NCBI RefSeq assembly: GCF_001014645.1
Contig: NZ_LASZ01000013.1
Span: 1 to 64,000, forward strand
Length of the DNA: 64,000 nt
DNA from: Luteimonas sp. FCS-9
GTDB taxonomy: Bacteria; Pseudomonadota; Gammaproteobacteria; Xanthomonadales; Xanthomonadaceae
Reading direction: 5' to 3'
The position numbers and the translations under genes were made by a program. This document shows, piece by piece, positions 48,443 through 55,567 of this stretch. How positions within the stretch are numbered: the stretch's first letter is position 1; the number at the start of each line of letters is the position of its first letter. The notes under the pieces were generated by a model. That model was not told the origin of the DNA and did no database searches. It saw only the letters and a program-made list of their open reading frames with translations.

Positions 48443-48804
48443 CCGCCCAGGACCTGGCGGATCTGCGCGATCAGCGCGTCCTCGGTGGGCGGCTTGACGA
48501 TGTAGCCCTTCGCGCCCTGGCGCAGGCCCCACATCCGGTCGGTCTCCATGCCCTTGGTGCTGACGATCACCACCGGGATGCCGGCGGTCTGCGGGTCGCG
48601 CGCCAGCGCGCGGGTGGCCTGGAAGCCGCTCATGCCCGGCAGCACCACGTCCATCAGCACCAGGTCCGGACGCTCGCGCCGGCACAGCTCGAGCCCGTCC
48701 TCGGCGTTGGCCGCCGCGAGCACGACGTGGCCGTGCCGCGCCAGCCACTGGGTCAGCACCGCGGCATCGGTGGGCGAGTCCTCGATCAACAGGATGCGTG
48801 CCAT
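48439..48804 (-). CDS. pilH: Response regulator PilH
   Basis: A single-domain CheY-like regulator of 121 residues with Asp52 in LVLMDVVLPGMSG, the Ser/Thr position in VIVSTKG, and Lys104 in GYIVKPP. In P. aeruginosa PilH opposes PilG, acting on retraction or as a phosphate sink. The ATG at 48804 begins MARILLIEDSPTD; the open frame upstream is not used. It lies ten bases after pilG. Confidence 0.94.
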   Translation of the reverse strand: MARILLIEDSPTDAAVLTQWLARHGHVVLAAANAEDGLELCRRERPDLVLMDVVLPGMSGFQATRALARDPQTAGIPVVIVSTKGMETDRMWGLRQGAKGYIVKPPTEDALIAQIRQVLGG

Positions 48805-48814
48805 GCCTTTCCCC

Positions 48815-49219
48815 TCAGGCGTCGACGTGGGTGCGGATCGCGTCGAGGAGTTCCTCGCGCGTGAACGGCTTGGTGACGTACCGCTCGGCACCGACGATCC
48901 TGCCGCGCGCCTTGTCGAACAGGCCGTCCTTGGACGAGAGCATGATGACCGGCGTGCCGCCGAAGCGCCGGCTGTTCTTGATCAGCGCGCAGGTCTGGTA
49001 GCCGTCGAGGCGCGGCATCATGACGTCGACGAAGATGATCTGCGGCTTCTGGTCGACGATCTTGGCCAGCGCCTCGAAGCCGTCGACCGCGGTCACCACG
49101 TCCGCGCCCTCGCGCCGGAGCAGCGTCTCGGCGGTGCGCCGGATGGTCTTCGAATCGTCGATCACCATCACCCGCAGGCCGTCGAGGCTTCCGGTGGACG
49201 GTCTGTCGTCACTGCTCAT
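48815..49219 (-). CDS. pilG: Response regulator PilG
   Basis: A 134-residue CheY-like regulator with a short N-terminal extension, acidic pair in VMVIDDSKTIRR, Asp65 in IIFVDVMMPRLDGY and Lys117 in YVTKPFT. PilG-P promotes pilus extension and adenylate cyclase activation in P. aeruginosa. It is the first gene of the chemosensory operon, with a strong sigma-70-like promoter upstream. Confidence 0.95.
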   Translation of the reverse strand: MSSDDRPSTGSLDGLRVMVIDDSKTIRRTAETLLRREGADVVTAVDGFEALAKIVDQKPQIIFVDVMMPRLDGYQTCALIKNSRRFGGTPVIMLSSKDGLFDKARGRIVGAERYVTKPFTREELLDAIRTHVDA

Positions 49220-49271
49220 GCGCTCGCTGTCCCCTGCGCGTCGCACCGGTCCGGCGCCGCGGCAACGCGGA

Positions 49272-49300
49272 GTTATCCCAGCGGGCCGCCGGGCTGTCAA
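49272..49300 (-). promoter_or_regulatory. Sigma-70-type promoter for the pilG operon
   Basis: On the minus strand a perfect -35 TTGACA (49295-49300) is followed after exactly 17 bases by GATAAC (49272-49277). Transcription would start about 45 bases before the pilG ATG. It is the best promoter match I noticed in the window. Confidence 0.65.
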
Positions 49301-49363
49301 GCCGGCGTGAAACCGCCGCGCATGCGGGGCCGGACGCGCGCCGGGCCGGGATGGACGCCCTGA

Positions 49364-49369
49364 TAAGAT
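49364..49369 (+). promoter_or_regulatory. Candidate -10 box (TAAGAT) for gshB
   Basis: TAAGAT lies 31 bases before the gshB ATG in the divergent spacer to pilG. It recurs upstream of the DUF6580 gene at similar distance. The -35 is unclear. Confidence 0.25.
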
Positions 49370-49400
49370 GCGGCCTTCCCTCCCTTGTGCGGATGCCGGT

Positions 49401-50345
49401 ATGTCGCTGAACGTCGTCGTGGTGATGGACCCGATCGGGTCGATCCGGATCGCCAAGGACACGACGTTCGCGATGCTGCTCGAGGCGCAGCGCCGCGGGC
49501 ATCGCCTGCAGTACGTGCTGCCCGGCGCGCTGGGCATGGCGGGCGGCGACGCGGTCGCGTCGGTCGCGCCGCTGTCCGTGCGCGACGATCCGGCCGACTG
49601 GTTCTCGCTCGGCGCGCCATCGCTGCACCGCTTCGGCGACGGCGACGTGGTGCTGATGCGCAAGGACCCGCCGGTCGACCCGGAGTTCGTCAACGACACG
49701 CAGATCCTCAGCGTCGCCCAGCGCCAGGGCGCGCGGATCGTCAACGACCCGCAGGGGCTGCGCGACATGAACGAGAAGCTCGGCGCGCTGGCGTTTCCGC
49801 AGTGTTGCCCGCCGACGCTGGTCGGCCGCGACGCCGCGGCGCTCAAGGCCTTCGTCGCCGAGCACGGCGAAGCGGTGCTCAAGCCGCTCGACGGCATGGG
49901 CGGGCGCTCGATCTTCCGTGCCGCGGCCGGCGACCCGAACCTCAACGTGATCCTCGAGACGCTCACCGACGGCGGCCGCCGGCTGGCGATGGCGCAGCGC
50001 TACCTGCCGGAGATCGTCGACGGCGACAAGCGCATCCTGCTGATCGACGGCGTGCCCGTGGACTACTGCCTGGCGCGCATTCCGCAAGGCGACGAGTTCC
50101 GCGGCAACCTGGCCGCCGGCGGCCGCGGCGAAGGCCGCCCGCTGAGCGAGCGCGACCGCTGGATCGCCGCGCAGGTGGGCCCGTCGCTTGCCGCCCGCGG
50201 CATGCGCTTCGTCGGCCTGGACGTGATCGGCGACTGGCTGACCGAGGTCAACGTCACCAGCCCGACCTGCGTGCGCGAGCTCGACGCGCAGTTCGGCCTC
50301 AACATCGCCGGCCTGTTGTTCGACGCGATCGAGCGCGCGGACTGA
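49401..50345 (+). CDS. gshB: Glutathione synthetase
   Basis: GshB joins gamma-glutamylcysteine and glycine with ATP to make glutathione. The 314-residue ATP-grasp enzyme has MDPIGSIRIAKDTTFAMLLEA at its start (key residues MDPI, K-D-T), the LMRKDPPVDPEF segment, VLKPLDGMGGRSIFR at the nucleotide site, and the C-terminal EVNVTSPTCVREL. ATG 49401 is 11 codons inside the open frame and matches the family N-terminus. The gene neighbours pilG as in P. aeruginosa. Confidence 0.96.
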   Translation: MSLNVVVVMDPIGSIRIAKDTTFAMLLEAQRRGHRLQYVLPGALGMAGGDAVASVAPLSVRDDPADWFSLGAPSLHRFGDGDVVLMRKDPPVDPEFVNDTQILSVAQRQGARIVNDPQGLRDMNEKLGALAFPQCCPPTLVGRDAAALKAFVAEHGEAVLKPLDGMGGRSIFRAAAGDPNLNVILETLTDGGRRLAMAQRYLPEIVDGDKRILLIDGVPVDYCLARIPQGDEFRGNLAAGGRGEGRPLSERDRWIAAQVGPSLAARGMRFVGLDVIGDWLTEVNVTSPTCVRELDAQFGLNIAGLLFDAIERAD

Positions 50346-50525
50346 CAGGCGCACGGGCCCAGGACCGCGCCGGATGAACACGGACGAGCGCCACGGGGTT
50401 GAACGCCGGCGTCCAGCCGGGACATCGACGATCCGGACGCCCGCGATGCACGTCGCCCCCCGCGACGCGGCCCCTGCATCGGTCCGCCGTCGTCGCCGCG
50501 GCCCCGCGCACGACGCGTCGGACGC

Positions 50526-51395
50526 ATGACGGCGGTTGCGCCGCCCCGGATCGGCGACGACGCGCGCCTGGGCGCGGCGCTGGCGCTGTCGCTGCTCGTG
50601 CACGGCCTGCTGGTGCTCGGTCTCGGCTTCTCGACCGAGGACGCCGCGCCAGTGGTGCCGACGCTGGACGTGATCCTGACCGAGACCACGAGCCCGCTGA
50701 CCCAGGCCCAGGCTGATTTTCTCGCCCAGGCCAGCCACCAGGGCGGCGGCGAACACGAGCGCAGCCTGCGCCCCCGCGAGATGCAGCCCGGCCGGGTGCC
50801 ACAGCCCGACGGCGGCGTCGCGCCGCTCCAGGTCCGCGCGCAGTCTCCCCGGCCGCGCCCGCCGCCGCGCGAGCGGGTCGTCGCCAGCGCCCGGGGCCAG
50901 GCACGCGTGCCGAGCCCCGATCCGGCGCCGCAGGCCGAGCACCGCGCGCTGCCGCCCGGACCCGAGCGGGTCGAGCGCGACCTGGAGATGGCGCGGCTGG
51001 CCGCGGAGATCCACCTGCGCTCGGAACGCTACGCGCGCCGCCCCAAGCGCAAGTTCGTCTCCGCGAGCACCCAGGAGTACGTCTATGCGCGCTACCTGCG
51101 GCAGTGGGTGGACCGGGTGGAGCGCGTGGGCAACCTGAACTATCCCGACGAGGCGCGGCGACGCGGGCTGGCCGGGCGCCTGGTCATCAGCGTCGCCATC
51201 CGCCGCGACGGGTCGGTCGAGCGTGCCGACGTCATCCGCAGCAGCGGCGTGCCGCTGCTCGACGACGCCGCGCTGCAGATCGCGCGTCTCGCCGAACCCT
51301 ACCCGCCGCTGCCGCCGACCGACGAGCAGATCGACATCCTGCACGTCACCCGCAGCTGGAACTTCCTGCCCGGCGGGGCCCTGGTGGACGACTGA
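50526..51395 (+). CDS. TonB-family protein (TonB3-like)
   Basis: The 289-residue protein has one N-terminal anchor (about 17-35), a Pro/Arg/Gln-rich periplasmic spacer (about 60-150), and a C-terminal TonB domain. The domain reads YVYARYLRQWVDRVERVGNL, YPDEARRRGLAGRLVISV and LDDAALQIARLAEPYPPLP. In P. aeruginosa tonB3 sits beside gshB and pilG and is needed for normal twitching motility, so this is likely its counterpart rather than the iron-uptake TonB. No ExbB or ExbD gene is nearby. Confidence 0.88.
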   Translation: MTAVAPPRIGDDARLGAALALSLLVHGLLVLGLGFSTEDAAPVVPTLDVILTETTSPLTQAQADFLAQASHQGGGEHERSLRPREMQPGRVPQPDGGVAPLQVRAQSPRPRPPPRERVVASARGQARVPSPDPAPQAEHRALPPGPERVERDLEMARLAAEIHLRSERYARRPKRKFVSASTQEYVYARYLRQWVDRVERVGNLNYPDEARRRGLAGRLVISVAIRRDGSVERADVIRSSGVPLLDDAALQIARLAEPYPPLPPTDEQIDILHVTRSWNFLPGGALVDD

Positions 51396-51492
51396 GCGGA
51401 GACGACGCGGCCCTCCGGCGGCCATCCGCGACCGGACGGGCATCAGGCCGTCGCGCGACCCCCGGGGATTGGCGCGGCGACGCGTCGGCGGC

Positions 51493-52140
51493 TCACAGCG
51501 GGTGCCAGCCGAAGCCCTCGCCGCGCCGCCAGAACACGCCGCGGGCCTGGCCGTAGATCGCGGCGCTGGGCACGAAGCCGAACCAGCGGCCGTCGAGGCT
51601 CGCGCCGCGGTGGTCGCCGAGCACCAGCACGTGCCCCTCGGGCACCCGCAGTCCGTCGATGTCCGGCCCGCCGCCGGCGCCCAGGTCGAGCACCGCCTGG
51701 CGCCCGCCGAAGTCCTCGGGCGCGCCGGGCACGGGCGCGAGCGCGACGCCGTTGATCGACAGGTGGCCGTCGACGAGGTCGACGCGATCGCCACCGGTGG
51801 CGACGACGCGCTTGATCAGCCGCAGGCCGTCGGCCGGCGAGCGGAACACGACCACGTCCCCGCGCACCGGCGCCTCCGCCGGCCACACGATCCACTCGGT
51901 GAACGGCACCCGCAGGCCGTAGGCGCGCATGTCGACGACCACGCGGTCGCCGGGCTGCAGCGTCGGCTCCATCGAGCCGCTGGGGACGTGGTAGTGGTTG
52001 GCCAGCGACGAGCGCGCGACCAGCAGCAGGCCGAGCAGGCACACCAGCGGCACGCCCTCGCGACGCAGCCAGGCGCGCACGCGCTGGGCACGGTGCGCGG
52101 GGGGACGCGGGCGCGGTGCTGCAGGCATCGGGTGGGACAT
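51493..52140 (-). CDS. Signal peptidase I family protein (S26A), short form
   Basis: ATG 52140, preceded by GGAGG, gives 215 residues. A basic N-terminus is followed by a single transmembrane helix (about 30-46). The catalytic Ser56 lies in PSGSMEPTL and the general base Lys110 in RLIKRVVATGGD. Box E LGDHRGASLDGRWFG is present with Ser replacing the usual Asn-Ser pair order. LepB of this group normally has two TM segments and is longer, so this may be a second or specialised peptidase. Confidence 0.88.
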   Translation of the reverse strand: MSHPMPAAPRPRPPAHRAQRVRAWLRREGVPLVCLLGLLLVARSSLANHYHVPSGSMEPTLQPGDRVVVDMRAYGLRVPFTEWIVWPAEAPVRGDVVVFRSPADGLRLIKRVVATGGDRVDLVDGHLSINGVALAPVPGAPEDFGGRQAVLDLGAGGGPDIDGLRVPEGHVLVLGDHRGASLDGRWFGFVPSAAIYGQARGVFWRRGEGFGWHPL

Positions 52141-52209
52141 GTGGGGCCTCCGCATGGGGATGGGCGCAACGCCCAGCATAGGACAGCGGCGACGCGTCGC
52201 GGTTCCCGA

Positions 52210-52914
52210 TCAGCGCGCCGCGCGTCGCGCCTGCTGCTGGGCCAGCGTCAGCGCGACGTCGTTGCGCAGGTAGGCCGGTTCGAGCCGCTCCGGGACGACC
52301 GCCTCGCCGCGCTCGTACGCAGCCGCGGCCAGCGCGGCCAGGTCGGCGGCATGCGGCAGTGCGGTCGCGTCGATCCGGGCGGCGTCCGCGCCCAGTCGCG
52401 CGGCCAGCAGGCCGTCGGCCACGCCGAAGCCGGTGCCCACGCCATGCCAGGCGTCGCCGGTGCCCGGCAGCTCGACCGCGTCGGGCGCGCCGACGCGTTC
52501 GTCGCTCGTCGCCACCGGACCGTCGGCCCCCATCGCGAACGCGGCCCGGTAGACCTCGCCCATGCGCGCGTCGATCGCGGCGAGCACGGGCGCGCCCTCG
52601 CCCGCGTGCGCGCGCAGTGCGAGCACGGCCAGCGTCGAGGCGGCGACGACCGGGCGATCGAGCGCCAGCGCCACGCCCTGCGCCAGCGCGATGCCCAGGC
52701 GCACGCCGGTGAACGCGCCCGGGCCGCGGCTGACCGCGACCGCGTCGAGCTGGCTGCGCGCGATCCCGGCCTCGGCCAGCAGCGCCTCCGCCCACGGCAG
52801 CGCGAGTTCGGCATGGCGGCGTGGCGCGACCTCGAAGCGTTGGAGCACGCGCCCGTGGTCCCAGACGGCGACGGAGCAGGCCTCGGTGGCGGTTTCGAAC
52901 GCGAGCAGTTTCAT
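52210..52914 (-). CDS. tsaB: tRNA threonylcarbamoyladenosine biosynthesis protein TsaB
   Basis: TsaB is the partner of TsaD and TsaE in making the universal t6A37 modification of ANN-decoding tRNAs. The 234-residue protein has the ASKHA-fold start LLAFETATEACSVAVW, HAELALPWAEALLAEAG, and the VSRGPGAFTGVRLGIALAQG motif. The C-terminal half includes IDARMGEVYRAAF. ATG 52914 overlaps the stop of the helicase gene (ATGA). The tsaB-yoaA adjacency is conserved with E. coli. Confidence 0.95.
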   Translation of the reverse strand: MKLLAFETATEACSVAVWDHGRVLQRFEVAPRRHAELALPWAEALLAEAGIARSQLDAVAVSRGPGAFTGVRLGIALAQGVALALDRPVVAASTLAVLALRAHAGEGAPVLAAIDARMGEVYRAAFAMGADGPVATSDERVGAPDAVELPGTGDAWHGVGTGFGVADGLLAARLGADAARIDATALPHAADLAALAAAAYERGEAVVPERLEPAYLRNDVALTLAQQQARRAAR

Positions 52915-55010
52915 GCAGGCCGGAATTCGGGATTCGGAATGGGGGATTCGATGGCCGGTGTCGGCTGCTCGATTGTCGCAAAGTCGCCGGCGGGGGGCGC
53001 GGCGAAGAACGCGGCGACCGTGGCGATGTCGCGGGTGCGCGGCAGCGGCGGCAGCGAGTCGAGGAACAGCGCGCCGTAGCCGCGGCCCAGCAATCGCGGG
53101 TCGCACAGCACCAGCACGCCGCGGTCGCGCTCGGTCCGGATCAGCCGGCCCACGCCCTGCTTGAGCGCGATGACGGCCTGCGGCAGTTGCTCGTCGCGGA
53201 ACGGGTTGCCGCCGGCGCGCCGGATCGCATCGAGCCTGGCCTCGAACACCGGATCGTCGGGCGCGGCGAACGGCAGCTTGTCGATGACCACCACGCTCAG
53301 CGCATCGCCGGCGACGTCGACCCCTTCGCGGAAACTCGCCGCTCCCAGCAGCACGCCGTCGCCCGAATCGCGGAAGCGCTGCAGCAGCACGTGCCGCGGC
53401 GCCTCGCCCTGTACGAACAGCGGCCACGGACAGTGCGTCGAGGCCCGCAGCAGCACGGCCGCCTCGCGCAGCGCGCGGTGCGAGGCGAACAGCACGAACG
53501 CGCGCCCCTGCGAGGCAGCCAGCACCGGCAGCAGCGCCTCGACCACGGCGCGCGTGTAGTCGGGCGCGGCCGGCGTCGGCAGCCGCGGCGGCAGGTAGCA
53601 CAGCGCCTGGCGCGCCCAGTCGAACGGGCTGGGCGAGAGCAGCGTCTGCGGCGCCTCGAGTCCAAGCCGCGTGGCGATGTGCGCGAAGCTGCCGTCGACC
53701 GCCAGCGTCGCCGACGTGAACACCCAGGCGGCCTGCGACCGCCCGCGGTGGGCGCGCAGCGGCGCCGACACGTCGAGCGGCGTGCGCTGCAGGCGGAACC
53801 CGCGCGGCGTCAACTCGTACCACAGCACGCTGTCGTCGCGTGCGTCCCCGTCCGGCGGCGCGGCGGCCTCGCCGGCGTCGTCGTCGAACATCGCGCCGGC
53901 CGCGGCGCCATCGTTCCAGCGTCGCAGCCGCGTCAGGCACAGCGCCGCGCGCGCATGGCAGGCGTCGAGCCCCGGCGAGGCCTCGCGCAGGGGCGCCAGC
54001 ACGTCGCGCAGGTGCGCCAGCGCCTCGTCGAGCGCGTGCAGCGCGTCCTCGACCGCCGGCTCGTACAGCGCGCGGTAGCGGGTGCCGCGCGACGGCAGGC
54101 CGTCCATCGCCGTCCGCAGCCCGCGCGCCGCGCCGTCGAGCGCCTGTGCCGGCAGCTGCAGCACCGGCAGCGCGCCGGGCACGTCGCGACACTCGGCGAC
54201 GGCATCGCGCGCCAGCCCGACCAGCGGCCGCGCGCTCAGCCCGTCGCCGAAGAACTGCGCGGCGAGTTCGGGCAGCTGGTGCGCCTCGTCGACGATGAAG
54301 GCCTGCGCCCCGGGCAGGATCTCGCCGAAGCCCTCCTGCTTGAGCGCCAGGTCGGCGAGCAGCAGGTGGTGGTTGACGACCACCACGTCCGCGGCCTGCG
54401 CGCGCTGGCGCGCCCGCACCACGAAGCATTCGCTCCAGAACGGGCAGTCGTTACCGAGGCAGTTGTCGACGGTGGAGGTGACCATCGGCAGCAGCGGCGT
54501 GTCCTCGGGCAGGCCGTCGAGCTCGGCGACGTCGCCCAGCCGCGTCCGGCCGGCCCAGGCGACAATGCGCTGGAACTGGCTGCTCTGCGACGGCGTGATC
54601 TGATCGCGCGTCGCCAGCCGCGGCGCCCCGCGCGCCTGCTCGAGCCGGTACAGGCACAGGTAGTTCGCGCGCCCCTTGAGCAATGCGCTGCGCAGGCCGC
54701 TGCCGAGCGCGTCGCGCACCCGCGGCAGGTCGCGGTGGAAAAGCTGGTCCTGCAGCGCCCGGGTGCCGGTCGAGACGATGGTCTTCAGTCCCGACAGCAA
54801 CGCCGGCACGAGATAGGCGAAGGTCTTGCCGGTGCCGGTGCCCGCCTCGGCCAGCAGCGTCGCGCGCTGGTCGAGCGCGTCGCCGACCGCCATCGCCAGC
54901 GCCTGCTGCGCCGCACGCGGGCGGAACGCGGGGATGCGCACCGCCAGCGGGCCGCCTTCGACCAGCGCCTCGCGGCTGCGCACGGCCAGGCGATCGGCAG
55001 TCGGCTCCAT
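52911..55010 (-). CDS. yoaA: DinG/XPD-family ATP-dependent helicase YoaA
   Basis: Superfamily 2, iron-sulfur XPD-like DNA helicase of 699 residues from ATG 55010. It has Walker A EAGTGTGKTF near residue 57. Four Fe-S cysteines span ANYLCLY and DNCLGNDCPFWSECF. The VDEAHQLPEL DEAH box and the C-terminal motif VIALKQGVGRLIRTERD follow. YoaA acts with the Pol III chi subunit in DNA-damage tolerance in E. coli. The last residues, SPIPNPEFRPA, are encoded by a GGGATTCGGG-type repeat and are probably dispensable. Confidence 0.93.
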   Translation of the reverse strand: MEPTADRLAVRSREALVEGGPLAVRIPAFRPRAAQQALAMAVGDALDQRATLLAEAGTGTGKTFAYLVPALLSGLKTIVSTGTRALQDQLFHRDLPRVRDALGSGLRSALLKGRANYLCLYRLEQARGAPRLATRDQITPSQSSQFQRIVAWAGRTRLGDVAELDGLPEDTPLLPMVTSTVDNCLGNDCPFWSECFVVRARQRAQAADVVVVNHHLLLADLALKQEGFGEILPGAQAFIVDEAHQLPELAAQFFGDGLSARPLVGLARDAVAECRDVPGALPVLQLPAQALDGAARGLRTAMDGLPSRGTRYRALYEPAVEDALHALDEALAHLRDVLAPLREASPGLDACHARAALCLTRLRRWNDGAAAGAMFDDDAGEAAAPPDGDARDDSVLWYELTPRGFRLQRTPLDVSAPLRAHRGRSQAAWVFTSATLAVDGSFAHIATRLGLEAPQTLLSPSPFDWARQALCYLPPRLPTPAAPDYTRAVVEALLPVLAASQGRAFVLFASHRALREAAVLLRASTHCPWPLFVQGEAPRHVLLQRFRDSGDGVLLGAASFREGVDVAGDALSVVVIDKLPFAAPDDPVFEARLDAIRRAGGNPFRDEQLPQAVIALKQGVGRLIRTERDRGVLVLCDPRLLGRGYGALFLDSLPPLPRTRDIATVAAFFAAPPAGDFATIEQPTPAIESPIPNPEFRPA
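52918..52955 (-). repeat. GGGATTCGGG-type repeat at the yoaA-tsaB junction
   Basis: On the plus strand it reads GGAATTCGGGATTCGGAATG followed by GGGGATTCG. It lies inside the 3' end of yoaA, ending at the ATGA overlap with tsaB. Confidence 0.6.
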
Positions 55011-55036
55011 CACCCCGTCGCGCCCCGGGGCCGGGC

Positions 55037-55567
55037 TCAGTAGCGCTGCGGACCGGCGACGCGGCAGCCGTCGGCCTGCGCACGCGCGGCCGCGGCGCCG
55101 TCCGCGTCTCCCGATGCGAGCCGGACCTGCTCGAGCGTGATCCAGTGCCTGCGGCACAGCGGGCCGACCTGGCTGCCGATCGCGTGCGCGCGCTCGGCCA
55201 GCGCCGCGGCGCGCGGGAAGTCGCGCTGCAGGACCGCCAGTTCGGCGCGCTCCTGCAGCAGCGCCGGATCGTCGTGCACGATCTCCAGGGCCTGATCCAG
55301 CGCAGCCGTCGCACCGGCGACGTCGCCCTGGCCCTCGAGCGCGCCCGCGCGTTCGCGCAGGTCCTCGACCATCGGATCGCGCAGCGGCTGCACCGCGAGC
55401 TCGCCGTCGCCATCGCCGCTCGCGCCGCGGATCGCCGCGACCATCGCCTGCGGCGAGAGCGTCGTCGCCGGCGGGGCGGACGCCGGCGCGACGGGCGGTT
55501 GCGTGGTGCACGCGGGGAGCACGAACGTAGCGGCGCAGCAGGCGGCCCGGAACAGGATGGACGTCAT
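55037..55567 (-). CDS. TPR-containing lipoprotein, candidate PBP1B activator (LpoP-like)
   Basis: ATG 55567 overlaps the PBP1B stop (ATGA) and gives 176 residues with a lipoprotein signal ending LPAC. After a Pro/Ala/Thr-rich linker (about 22-50) there are about two to three TPR-like helical hairpins. Examples are ALEGQGDVAGATAALDQAL, then ELAVLQRDFPRAAALAERAH and ASGDADGAAAARAQA. In Pseudomonas the outer-membrane TPR lipoprotein LpoP, encoded beside ponB, activates PBP1b. Architecture and coupling here suggest the same job; direct homology is an inference. Confidence 0.82.
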   Translation of the reverse strand: MTSILFRAACCAATFVLPACTTQPPVAPASAPPATTLSPQAMVAAIRGASGDGDGELAVQPLRDPMVEDLRERAGALEGQGDVAGATAALDQALEIVHDDPALLQERAELAVLQRDFPRAAALAERAHAIGSQVGPLCRRHWITLEQVRLASGDADGAAAARAQADGCRVAGPQRY

